Shown piece by piece: positions 39,582-47,588 of a stretch of DNA of 64,000 nt. The notes under the pieces are model-generated. The model was not told the origin of the DNA. It saw only the letters and a list, made by a program, of their open reading frames with translations, and did no database searches. The stretch lies in the NCBI GenBank assembly GCA_958295465.1, contig OY282353.1:5075001-5139000 (forward strand), given 5' to 3'. A program made the translations under genes and the position numbers. The stretch's first letter is position 1. Each line of letters begins with the position of its first letter. The stretch is from an uncultured Gammaproteobacteria bacterium (GTDB lineage Bacteria; Pseudomonadota; Gammaproteobacteria; HK1).

Positions 39582-40484
39582 TTAAGGAACCAGCGCCGGA
39601 TACGCCGTCCGCAGATGCAGCTTCGCCAAGACTTCCAGGTAGGCATCGTACCAGAGCTTGAAGAGCGTGGCTGGGGTTCGATACGCGAGTTCGGCGCCAC
39701 CATGTGCCCAGCGCAGCATCGCGTCCGGCGTCCAAGGCTTCACCGGCCCCTTGAAATGCAGCACCTTCGCAAGCTCGGCGTTGAGGCCGGTGCGCTCCCG
39801 CACCTCCGCCGCCTCGGGCACGAAATAATTGTAAGTCCAGCTCGTCAGCGTCTGACGGCCCGCGAAGTAGCGGTTCACGACGGGTTGATCCGTAAGCCGG
39901 ATATTCAAGTTGCGCCACACCTCCGGCGCCATCAGCGCCAGCAAATCCGCATACACCCGCGGACCCGCGCAGGCGCCGTCGATGAGCATGAAGCCGCAGT
40001 TGAAGGGGCACTCCAAGACCGGTCGATCCGTGCGCCCTTGCAGCGCGAGACCGGTGTCGGGGTCGCGCTGCCGGTTCAGGACGAACTGTCGGTCGCCGCA
40101 GCACAGCAGCGCTTCGTCGGTGTCGAACAGTTCGTCAACCGGCGCGAGGAACAGCATGTCGCTGTCGTAGTACAGCACCTTGCGATAGCCGTCCAGGCGA
40201 AACGCGTCCAGCGCAAGGAACATGGGCGGGAGAATGGGTCGGCTTGGGTAAGCCGCCTTGAGATGCGCCACTCGGTCGAGCAGTTCCGGCGCGACCGGTT
40301 GGAACCGCACAAGCGGCGCCACCGCTTCGAGCACCGCGCACGACTCTTCGGTCAGGCCATCGTGAAGGACGATCACATCACCGTCGAATCCGGGATGATG
40401 ACGTCGAAACGAGCCCAGCATGGCGATGGCGCCGGGCAGGAAGTCATCCGTAACGGCGGTGACCAGGCAGACGTTCGCGGTCAC
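39582..40484 (-). CDS. GT8-like glycosyltransferase
   Basis: The product is 300 residues and closely similar to the plus-strand gene at 37906. MTANVCLVTAVTDDFLPGAI opens the GT-A fold, the DSD metal motif is at 107-109 in YRKVLYYDSDMLFLAP, and KVLHFKGPVKPWTPDAMLRW is the C-terminal His motif. It is the last gene of the minus-strand operon headed by the precursor-like peptide at 46208, overlapping the sulfotransferase-like gene before it by 4 bases. Only 11 bases separate its stop from that of the convergent oxygenase. Confidence 0.8.
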   Translation of the reverse strand: MTANVCLVTAVTDDFLPGAIAMLGSFRRHHPGFDGDVIVLHDGLTEESCAVLEAVAPLVRFQPVAPELLDRVAHLKAAYPSRPILPPMFLALDAFRLDGYRKVLYYDSDMLFLAPVDELFDTDEALLCCGDRQFVLNRQRDPDTGLALQGRTDRPVLECPFNCGFMLIDGACAGPRVYADLLALMAPEVWRNLNIRLTDQPVVNRYFAGRQTLTSWTYNYFVPEAAEVRERTGLNAELAKVLHFKGPVKPWTPDAMLRWAHGGAELAYRTPATLFKLWYDAYLEVLAKLHLRTAYPALVP

Positions 40485-41401
40485 AGGAGGTCGTATCCGA
40501 AGTGGTCGAGCACGTCTCGATGCCGTCGGAAGACATGCGAGAACGCCGCGACCCGCCGGGCGTCAAGGCGGGCGATCTGCCGAGCGTTCATGTCATTGAG
40601 CGTCTCGCAATAGCGACCCTTCACCGGCAACTGTTGTCGAAGGTTCAGATCGTCGATTTCCGGCACCAAGGTGCGCACAGCACACACCACCCGCTCCGGC
40701 TCGGCGCACATTGTCTCGTAGGTGAAGAACGTCCCGCGGTGGCCGTGCTTTTCGACATTGCGGCGTTGCCACGCCAAACAGGTGACGGCATGAGTGGCGG
40801 CAAGCTCATCCAGGGTTCGTTCCGGAAAGAGGGCCGCCAAAGCCGCAAGCTCGTGGGGTCGGTAGCGCCGGTAGCACCGTAGGAGGCCCTCGCAAACCGC
40901 GTAGGGGTTGCGCACCATGAACAGGAACTTCGCGTTGCGGAAGTGCCGCACGAGCTCATCCACGATCACCAGATGCGGTGGCGACTTGGTGTAGAAAACC
41001 GATGCCGCAGGGTCGCGGGCGTAGGCTTGGAAATACCACGCAACGCGGGAGCGCCTCCAATTGTACGCCGCAGGGTTTGCAAACCGCTCGAGCCAGCGGC
41101 GCTCGGCGGCCCAGAAAAGGCCCGGCGGCGGGTCGCCGGGGTCGAGCGGCTGAAAGTTGACCGGCCCAACGAAACCCGTCATGCGCTGACCCTCCACGGG
41201 GAGGTTCCAGGTGGCGCGGCAGGTCGCCAGCGCCTTTTGCAGGAAGGTGGAGCCGCTGTTGTTCGGACAGATTCCGAACAGATGGGTCGTCACGGCCTGC
41301 GCCACGCCGCAAGTGGCGCCATAGTGCAGGGGGTTGTCGCCGACGACGGTGAAGCTCCGACCGGCGAGATGCGATTGCACGGTGCGCATTGCGGCCACCA
41401 T
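40481..41401 (-). CDS. Sulfotransferase-like protein (third of three)
   Basis: The product is 306 residues from ATG 41401 (an in-frame ATG lies at codon 5). The PAPS 5'-phosphosulfate loop is LFGICPNNSGSTFLQKAL (residues 41-58), and AKFLFMVRNPYAVCEGLL is the 3'-phosphate-binding segment with Arg-Asn-Pro. The C-terminal end HFGYDLL is shared with the other two sulfotransferases in the operon, showing they arose by duplication. It starts 2 bases after the asparagine-synthetase-like gene. A role in sulfating the peptide product or a sugar attached to it is inferred. Confidence 0.75.
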   Translation of the reverse strand: MVAAMRTVQSHLAGRSFTVVGDNPLHYGATCGVAQAVTTHLFGICPNNSGSTFLQKALATCRATWNLPVEGQRMTGFVGPVNFQPLDPGDPPPGLFWAAERRWLERFANPAAYNWRRSRVAWYFQAYARDPAASVFYTKSPPHLVIVDELVRHFRNAKFLFMVRNPYAVCEGLLRCYRRYRPHELAALAALFPERTLDELAATHAVTCLAWQRRNVEKHGHRGTFFTYETMCAEPERVVCAVRTLVPEIDDLNLRQQLPVKGRYCETLNDMNARQIARLDARRVAAFSHVFRRHRDVLDHFGYDLL

Positions 41402-41403
41402 CT

Positions 41404-43308
41404 TTAGAAGTCGAGCAGCATCAGGGCATTGCTGATGGCGGCAAAGTGGCGCTTGGATCGGAAGCGGTCCGCGTCCAGGCGGGCGAGGAGGCGCGGCAGG
41501 TCAACGTACCGGGCGCGTGACGGCGTCCCGGCCAGCGCCTCAATCCGCCGTCGAACGATGGGCAGCGACTCGGCGAAGGCATCTATCGTCGATTCGTACC
41601 TGATCGGGTCGCTTTTGCTCGAATTCCAGCAGATCCCATCCGGCAGGACGGCGCCGCCGGGCAGGGACAACGCATAACGCATCAGCCAACGGCCCCAAGG
41701 TCCTCGCCGATACTGATCCGGCGGCAGGCCCAGCGCAAACTCCAGCACCCGGCGGTCCAGCAGCGGATAGCGGTATTCGACGCCGTGGCGCAAGCCGCTC
41801 GCCGCCCAGCCCTCGATGCGGTCGTCCAGCCTCCCATCCTGCATAATCCGTAGCTGTGTGCGCCTTAAGCTCACCTGGCGAAAAAATCGATGCGGCGGGG
41901 GCCTTACCTGCCGTGCGAATGCCGGGTTGATGAGCCAGCGCCGACGCTCAAGCGCCCGGTGCGAACGCGGCCCCCACAAAGGACGGCGACGCCGCAGATG
42001 GAATGGCAGGCGTGGATGCAGCAACGGGGCCAGCACATCCGCCAAAAACCTGAGCGGGCTTCCACCTTGCGCTCGGCAGATGGCGTGGAGCGTCCGCCAC
42101 CGCCCGCTCAAGAGCAAATATGCGTTGTATCCACGGCCGTTGAACGAAATGCCTTCATCCCCGCCCCAGCCCGACAGCAGCACCCGTACCCCTTGGGCCG
42201 CAGCGCAACGTTGCACGGCCTCCTCGTTGAGCTGGACCTGCACACCTGGATAGGCCCCGTCACGCTGATGGACAGCGGCAATGTCTTCCGGGCTGGGTGA
42301 CCTGTGGTGTACTTGCAGCCCTTCGCGGGCGCAGAGGTCGTGGATGAGGCCGTACTCTGACGCATGGCGCTCATCGGGGGGGCGGCTCGGCACTGGCAGC
42401 CAGCTGAAGGCAAGCGGCGGCGGGCGGCCCTCGCGCCGCAATGCACGGGCGGCGAGCGCCGCGATGCTCGACGAGTCCAAGCCTCCACTCAGATGCACAC
42501 CCATCGGATCCGGGCCGTGCAGGCGGTCCCGCACCGCTTGCTCGTAGAGCTCCAGAAACTGCTCTGCGTAGTCTTCATCCGAAGCGGGCCGCGCTCGGGG
42601 CGTGTGCTCCGGGCGCCAATGCCGCTCCAGCTTCGTTCGAATGCGCCCCGGCACAGCCGATGCGCGCTCGGCCCCCACCTTGACGGTGAGCGCATGGCCG
42701 GGCGGCAGCCTGCGCACCGCCTTGAACAACGTCCGGGTGCGGTTTATCCCCCTTGTCCCCAACATGGCGCTGCGCGTCAGAAAAGCCGCCACGCCTGCCT
42801 CATCAAGCGCATCGGGGACACCGGGGGCGGCGACTACCGCATCGACGGTGCCGCCGAAAACAAAGACCGCCGGCATCCGTGCGTAGTAGAACGGCCGGAC
42901 GCCGATGGGGTCACGGGCGCACAACAGCGTGCGCCGCCGACCGTCCCACACGGCGAAGGCGAAGTCGCCAAGCAGTCGTTCCGGACAGAGCCGGCCCCAG
43001 CGCATGTAGGCGCGGAGGACAAGATCGGCGTCGGCGAGGCCGAGCCGCTCGGCACGGCGGATGTTCAGCAGGTCACACAACCCCTCGCGGTCGTCAAGGC
43101 GAGCGGCCGCAGCGACGGCGACTCCGCTCTCCTGATGCGTACGCAACGACGAATCGGGCGCGGAGGTGCTGCGTACGCCAAGGGCGACCGCTCCGTCCGT
43201 CCAGTGCGCCTCGTCTGCTCGACCATCGCCGGCATGCGCCGCGAACATGGCCGCCACCGCTTCTCCGGCCGCCGCACCGCCGAGACAGCCGCAGATGATT
43301 GCCGTCAT
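41404..43308 (-). CDS. Asparagine-synthetase-like protein, lasso-cyclase-like
   Basis: The product is 634 residues. Residues 1-200 are a glutamine-amidotransferase-like domain (LGDFAFAVWDG, ARDPIGVRPFYY), but there is no Cys at position 2 (MTAIICG), so glutaminase activity is probably lost. The ATP-pyrophosphatase loop HLSGGLDSSSIAAL is at 272-285, with LLSGWGGDEGISFNG and VEYRYPLLDRRVLEFALGLP after it. This form (inactive amidotransferase, intact synthetase, YPLLDRR and CWNSSKSDP end) is the one seen in lasso-peptide macrolactam cyclases. It lies in an operon headed by a precursor-like peptide, so cyclase or amide-ligase function is likely; plain asparagine synthesis is the alternative. Confidence 0.8.
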   Translation of the reverse strand: MTAIICGCLGGAAAGEAVAAMFAAHAGDGRADEAHWTDGAVALGVRSTSAPDSSLRTHQESGVAVAAAARLDDREGLCDLLNIRRAERLGLADADLVLRAYMRWGRLCPERLLGDFAFAVWDGRRRTLLCARDPIGVRPFYYARMPAVFVFGGTVDAVVAAPGVPDALDEAGVAAFLTRSAMLGTRGINRTRTLFKAVRRLPPGHALTVKVGAERASAVPGRIRTKLERHWRPEHTPRARPASDEDYAEQFLELYEQAVRDRLHGPDPMGVHLSGGLDSSSIAALAARALRREGRPPPLAFSWLPVPSRPPDERHASEYGLIHDLCAREGLQVHHRSPSPEDIAAVHQRDGAYPGVQVQLNEEAVQRCAAAQGVRVLLSGWGGDEGISFNGRGYNAYLLLSGRWRTLHAICRAQGGSPLRFLADVLAPLLHPRLPFHLRRRRPLWGPRSHRALERRRWLINPAFARQVRPPPHRFFRQVSLRRTQLRIMQDGRLDDRIEGWAASGLRHGVEYRYPLLDRRVLEFALGLPPDQYRRGPWGRWLMRYALSLPGGAVLPDGICWNSSKSDPIRYESTIDAFAESLPIVRRRIEALAGTPSRARYVDLPRLLARLDADRFRSKRHFAAISNALMLLDF

Positions 43309-43361
43309 GTCGGCCTCTCCATCCTATGGACTTGCAGCAAACCTGCGGCCGGCGGGCGCCG

Positions 43362-44231
43362 CTAGGTTCCTGCGCCGTCATTCGGCCAGATTGTGCAGGT
43401 CATGGCGAACCTTGCGTCCGTGAAGCGGTCCGTCCCGCAGACCACGCGAGTGACCTCATGCACATAGGCGCCGGGATGGAAGACGACGCTGTTGGCGGCC
43501 GGCTCGACCCGCGAGAACGCGCAGGCATCGAAGTCCCCCGTCTCGACTTCCGTATCGTAGAGCAACAAGTCGCCACCGGAGAAGCGGCGCGGCTGCGCAT
43601 GAAAATAGCAGTTGCCGACAAGGGGTGGCGAATCGCGATGCGGGCGGCCGTAGCCCCCGTTGAGATACGCCACCGCCGCCGGGACGATCCGGCAGCTATC
43701 GAAACCCTGCAGCCGCAGCCGCGCCGAGACGGTTGGCAGCACGGCGCGCACCTTCGGGACGAGCCATGCGCCAATGTCTTTGCAGGCTTTGGGAGGCGCC
43801 GCCAGTCCGCGGCGTTCGGAGATGTCAACTCGGCGCTTTCCACTTGGCCCCACCTTCGCCGGCGCGAAGCGTCCGCGCGCGTTCTGCGCCCACGACAACA
43901 AGCGTTCTCCCTCTGCGGAGGTCAGGAAGTTCGGAATCTGCACGAACGGCGCCGCCCGAACGCCCGTTGGCGACGCCGGCAAACGGTGGCTGCCGGTGAT
44001 CGCGCACAGCCAAGAGGCGCAAGGGTCGCCGGGGCGGAGTGCGCACAAGCGCCGATAAGTCTGGTGTGCGGCCGTAAAGCGGCCGTTCCCCCGCTCGATG
44101 TCTCCGAGCTGCCGCAATGCGTCGGCGTCAAGCGTGCGTCGCTGCAAGGCCGCCGCGGCCTGAGCGTGGAGACCTCCTGTGCCCAGCAGCGCATGTCGCA
44201 CCTCAGGGCGCAGCCAAATCGAGCTTGTCAC
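43362..44231 (-). CDS. 2-oxoglutarate/Fe(II)-dependent oxygenase with N-terminal TPR-like helices
   Basis: The product is 289 residues. Residues 30-75 look like one TPR unit (DALRQLGDIERGNGRFTAAH, YRRLCALRPGDP). From about residue 95 it is a prolyl-4-hydroxylase-type domain: H198-x-D200 in GRPHRDSPPL, SGGDLLLYDTE, H258 in HPGAYVHEVTRV and R274 near the C-terminal FAMTCTIW. It overlaps the sulfotransferase upstream by 4 bases (ATGA) and precedes the asparagine-synthetase-like gene by 53 bases. It resembles oxygenases that hydroxylate peptides or protein side chains. Confidence 0.78.
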   Translation of the reverse strand: MTSSIWLRPEVRHALLGTGGLHAQAAAALQRRTLDADALRQLGDIERGNGRFTAAHQTYRRLCALRPGDPCASWLCAITGSHRLPASPTGVRAAPFVQIPNFLTSAEGERLLSWAQNARGRFAPAKVGPSGKRRVDISERRGLAAPPKACKDIGAWLVPKVRAVLPTVSARLRLQGFDSCRIVPAAVAYLNGGYGRPHRDSPPLVGNCYFHAQPRRFSGGDLLLYDTEVETGDFDACAFSRVEPAANSVVFHPGAYVHEVTRVVCGTDRFTDARFAMTCTIWPNDGAGT

Positions 44232-45109
44232 AGGAGGTCATAGCCGAAATGGTCGAATACGTTCCCATGCCGTCGGAACACCCGGTTGCACAGCGCAACC
44301 TGCCCGGCGTCAAGGCGGGATATTTGCCGAGCGTTCATGTCGGTGAGCACGCTGTTGTACCTGCCCTTGACCGACAAGCGTTGCCGCAGGTTGAGGTCGT
44401 CGATTTGCGGAACCAGATCCCGGATGGTTTGCGCCACCCGCTCCGGCTCGGCGCACAGCGTCTCGTAGGTGAAGCACAGGCCCTGTGCGCCGTAGCTCTC
44501 CATGTTGCACCGCTGCTGCTCCAGGCTTGCCGCCACATGCAGCGCCGCCGCGGTCTCCAGCCGCTCGCCGTCAACCGCCACAGGCTGGTTGCGCTGCATC
44601 CGGCGGCGCAGCGCCCTGCAAATCCCCTCGCATAGCGCGTAGGGGTTGCGGACCAGGAACAGGAATCTCGCGTTGCGGAAATACCGGGCCAGCTCGCCGA
44701 CAATGAACGGATGCAGGTTGGTGACGAACACCGACGCCCGAGGAGCGTGCGCCCACGCCTGGAAGTACCATGCCTTGCGGGTGCGCGGCCAGTCATAGGC
44801 TTCCGGGTCCGACAGGACGTCAAGCCATTGCGGCCGGGACGCCGGGATGCGGTTGGAGCCGGTCAGCCGGCGGTCGTTCGCAGGGTCCGGCCCTCCGTAG
44901 CCAAGCGCCGTGCGGCCTTCCCCGAGCAGGTTCCATGTTTGCCGACTGGTCGCCAGCGCGGTGCGCAGAAACGTGGTGCCGCTGTTGTTTGGCGCAATCA
45001 GGAACAGATGGGTCGTCACGATGCGGTCGAGGTCATGGCGGGCGCCGTAGGCGGTGCAGTCCCGAAGCTGGCTATGGGCCGAAACACCGGGTGGTTCCAG
45101 CGTGGTCAC
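44228..45109 (-). CDS. Sulfotransferase-like protein (second of three)
   Basis: The product is 293 residues from GTG 45109, which overlaps the previous stop (GTGA). The open frame extends upstream inside the neighbouring gene, but that part is shadow. Motifs are LFLIAPNNSGTTFLRTAL (PAPS loop, residues 36-53) and ARFLFLVRNPYALCEGI, and the C-terminal end is HFGYDLL. The P-x-x-S-G-T-T loop is the best preserved of the three copies. The family transfers sulfate from PAPS to hydroxyl groups on sugars, lipids or tyrosine. Confidence 0.76.
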   Translation of the reverse strand: MTTLEPPGVSAHSQLRDCTAYGARHDLDRIVTTHLFLIAPNNSGTTFLRTALATSRQTWNLLGEGRTALGYGGPDPANDRRLTGSNRIPASRPQWLDVLSDPEAYDWPRTRKAWYFQAWAHAPRASVFVTNLHPFIVGELARYFRNARFLFLVRNPYALCEGICRALRRRMQRNQPVAVDGERLETAAALHVAASLEQQRCNMESYGAQGLCFTYETLCAEPERVAQTIRDLVPQIDDLNLRQRLSVKGRYNSVLTDMNARQISRLDAGQVALCNRVFRRHGNVFDHFGYDLL

Positions 45110-45936
45110 AGCAGGTCGTAGCCGAAATGGTCGAGTATCTCCCGATGCCGGCGGAACACCCGGCCAAGTGTCGCCACCTGCCCGGGGTCCAGGCGGGAGA
45201 TTTGCCAGGCGTTGAAGTCGGTGGGCAAGCAGTTGTATTTGCCCTTTACCAACAGGCGTTGCCGCAGGTTGAGGTCGTCGATTTCCGGGATCAGGCCCTG
45301 GATGGCGTGCGCCACGCGCTCCGGCTCCGCGCACATGTCCTCGTAGGTAAAGAAAATCCCGCGGTCTCCATATGCGTCAAGGTTGAGACGCTGCCGGGAC
45401 AGGCAGGCCACGACATGGGCAGCGGCCGTCTCGGGTAGGCTTCGCCCCGGAAAACGGGCGGTGAACGCCGCCATTCCAAGGTCCCGGTAGTACCGGCACG
45501 GGCTTTCGCAGACGGCGTAGGGATTGCGCACCATGAACAGGAACTTGGCGTTGCGAAAGCGCCGCGCCAAATCGCCCGCAATCAGCAGATGCGGCGGTGA
45601 CTTGGTGTAAAAAACCGACGCTGCCGGGTCGCGGGCCTGAGCTTGGAAATACCACGCCTTGCGGATCAGCGCCCAGTCATACCGCGCCGAGTCCGCCAAC
45701 CGATCAGCTCGGCGGCGGCCTGCCGCCCAGAGCACGGTAGCGGCCACAGGGTCGGCGAACCCCAACGCCAGATGGCCCTCCGTGAGGAGGTTCCACGTTT
45801 TTTTGGAAGTGCCCAACGCCTCCTTCAAGAGCGTCCAGCCGCTGTGGTTCGGGCTGATGCCGAACAGATGGGTCGTTACCTCATGCGCCACATCGTGGGT
45901 GGCTCCATAACAGGTCATGGTCGCCGATGTCCGCAT
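45106..45936 (-). CDS. Sulfotransferase-like protein (first of three)
   Basis: The product is 276 residues from ATG 45936; an in-frame stop just upstream excludes a longer start. The PAPS loop is LFGISPNHSGWTLLKEAL (residues 24-41), with His and Trp where the other copies have Asn and Thr or Ser, so its activity is less certain. AKFLFMVRNPYAVCES and the shared C-terminal HFGYDLL are present. It is the first enzyme gene after the precursor-like peptide gene, 101 bases downstream of its stop. That gap contains a short hairpin (46006-46020). Confidence 0.75.
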   Translation of the reverse strand: MRTSATMTCYGATHDVAHEVTTHLFGISPNHSGWTLLKEALGTSKKTWNLLTEGHLALGFADPVAATVLWAAGRRRADRLADSARYDWALIRKAWYFQAQARDPAASVFYTKSPPHLLIAGDLARRFRNAKFLFMVRNPYAVCESPCRYYRDLGMAAFTARFPGRSLPETAAAHVVACLSRQRLNLDAYGDRGIFFTYEDMCAEPERVAHAIQGLIPEIDDLNLRQRLLVKGKYNCLPTDFNAWQISRLDPGQVATLGRVFRRHREILDHFGYDLL

Positions 45937-46005
45937 AGGCCGGCCCCGCCTGGTTCAAAATTCGACGAAGCTGCGGCGCAAGGCCAAGCACAAGCAACAT
46001 CCAGG

Positions 46006-46020
46006 CCGCCCATCTGGCGG
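46006..46020 (-). promoter_or_regulatory. Small hairpin between the precursor-like gene and the first sulfotransferase
   Basis: CCGCC at 46006-46010 and GGCGG at 46016-46020 pair around a five-base loop. It lies 18 bases after the precursor stop and before the sulfotransferase gene. Such hairpins often give partial termination or mRNA stabilisation so that the precursor is made in excess over the enzymes. There is no U-run, so it is not a full terminator. Confidence 0.35.
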
Positions 46021-46037
46021 ATCAAAGGGAAAGCAGC

Positions 46038-46208
46038 TCAGGATGGGCGATAGGACGCTTCCTCGACCTCATTCACCTGAACATGTTCGCCACTGTTAGT
46101 TCGCGCCATCCGGTGCAAGGGAAGAATCCTCGGCTTTGACCAAGGGCGCTTCTCTTTCGGTCCTTCAGCCGCGGACTCACCTGTTTCGGGGGGGATTCGA
46201 TCCTTCAT
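46038..46208 (-). CDS. Lasso-type RiPP precursor-like peptide (56 residues)
   Basis: ATG 46208 follows GGAGGT by five bases and the frame runs 56 codons to TGA at 46038. The peptide starts MKDRIPPETGESAAEG and continues KEKRPWSKPRILPLHRMA. A W-x-x-P-x-I motif (W23, P26, I28) resembles the Y-x-x-P-x-L motif by which lasso leaders are recognised. Counting from Gly40 as core residue 1, W is at -17, P at -14 and I at -12, the spacing of lasso leaders; the usual Gly at -8 and Thr at -2 are His and Asn. The proposed core GEHVQVNEVEEASYRPS has Glu at position 8, right for a Gly1-Glu8 macrolactam. It heads an operon with a cyclase-like protein. Its class is inferred, since B1 and B2 partners are missing nearby. 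Confidence 0.65.
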   Translation of the reverse strand: MKDRIPPETGESAAEGPKEKRPWSKPRILPLHRMARTNSGEHVQVNEVEEASYRPS

Positions 46209-46213
46209 CTCTT

Positions 46214-46219
46214 ACCTCC
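46214..46219 (-). promoter_or_regulatory. Consensus Shine-Dalgarno of the precursor-like gene
   Basis: On the minus strand GGAGGT sits five bases before ATG 46208. It is the strongest ribosome binding site in this region and the main reason to accept a gene this small. Immediately upstream the DNA (TTTGAATTT) is AT-rich and could be part of a promoter, but I cannot place boxes with confidence. Confidence 0.75.
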
Positions 46220-46289
46220 AAATTCAAAGGTGCGATTCAGCACCGAACGGCGGTACATCGCCGTTTCGGGTGGTTTGGGGAGTGCTCAA

Positions 46290-47195
<906 letters not shown>

Positions 47196-47463
47196 TCATA
47201 TTGGAAAAGACTCGGTGTTGACCACCACCGCGCCGTCGGGAAGGAGCGCGATGCGCTCGGCATCGAGGAAGTTGCGCGTTTCCGGAGTCGAAGGCGCGTT
47301 GATCGACAGGAAGTCGCTCACCGCGAGCAGCGAATCCGGGGTGTCGTGCCAGACCGCGCCGTCTTCGAGCCCCGGCGCGAGGCGGCCCCGGTTGCAGTAG
47401 GATCTCCATGTTGAATCCGCGTGCCCGCCGCGCCACCGCTACCCGGAGGCGTACTTCCGACAT
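47196..47463 (-). pseudogene. Broken D-2-hydroxyacid dehydrogenase
   Basis: The minus strand shows RVAVARRARGFNMEILL in one frame, then after a frameshift near 47395 AVWHDTPDSLLAVSDFLSIN, APSTPETRNFLDAERIALLP and DGAVVVNTE in another. These are the consecutive NAD-domain segments of D-isomer specific 2-hydroxyacid dehydrogenases (glyoxylate reductase-like). The gene is cut at 47196, next to the IS1634-like remnant, just before the catalytic Arg region, and its N-terminal part is absent. It is non-functional. Confidence 0.75.
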
Positions 47464-47588
47464 TGTGTCCCTCGGAACGGAATCGTCAGGGTATGCGGCT
47501 CGGAGCGCCGGGGTTGCTCCTCATTCCATCCGCGGATCCGAGTCGGGCCGTGGGTCCGGATCGACCCGGGGATCCGAACGTTCAACCG

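Noticed and set aside
45937-46099. Plus-strand 60-codon frame overlapping the precursor-like gene
   Set aside because: It is Arg/Lys/Pro-rich without a ribosome binding site, and lies antisense to the better supported minus-strand gene.
37906-46208. Lasso B1 (PqqD-like) or B2 (transglutaminase-like protease) gene within the cluster
   Set aside because: I checked each open frame in both strands of this stretch and found no RRE-like or Cys-His-Asp protease-like protein; all sizeable frames are accounted for by the listed genes or their shadows.
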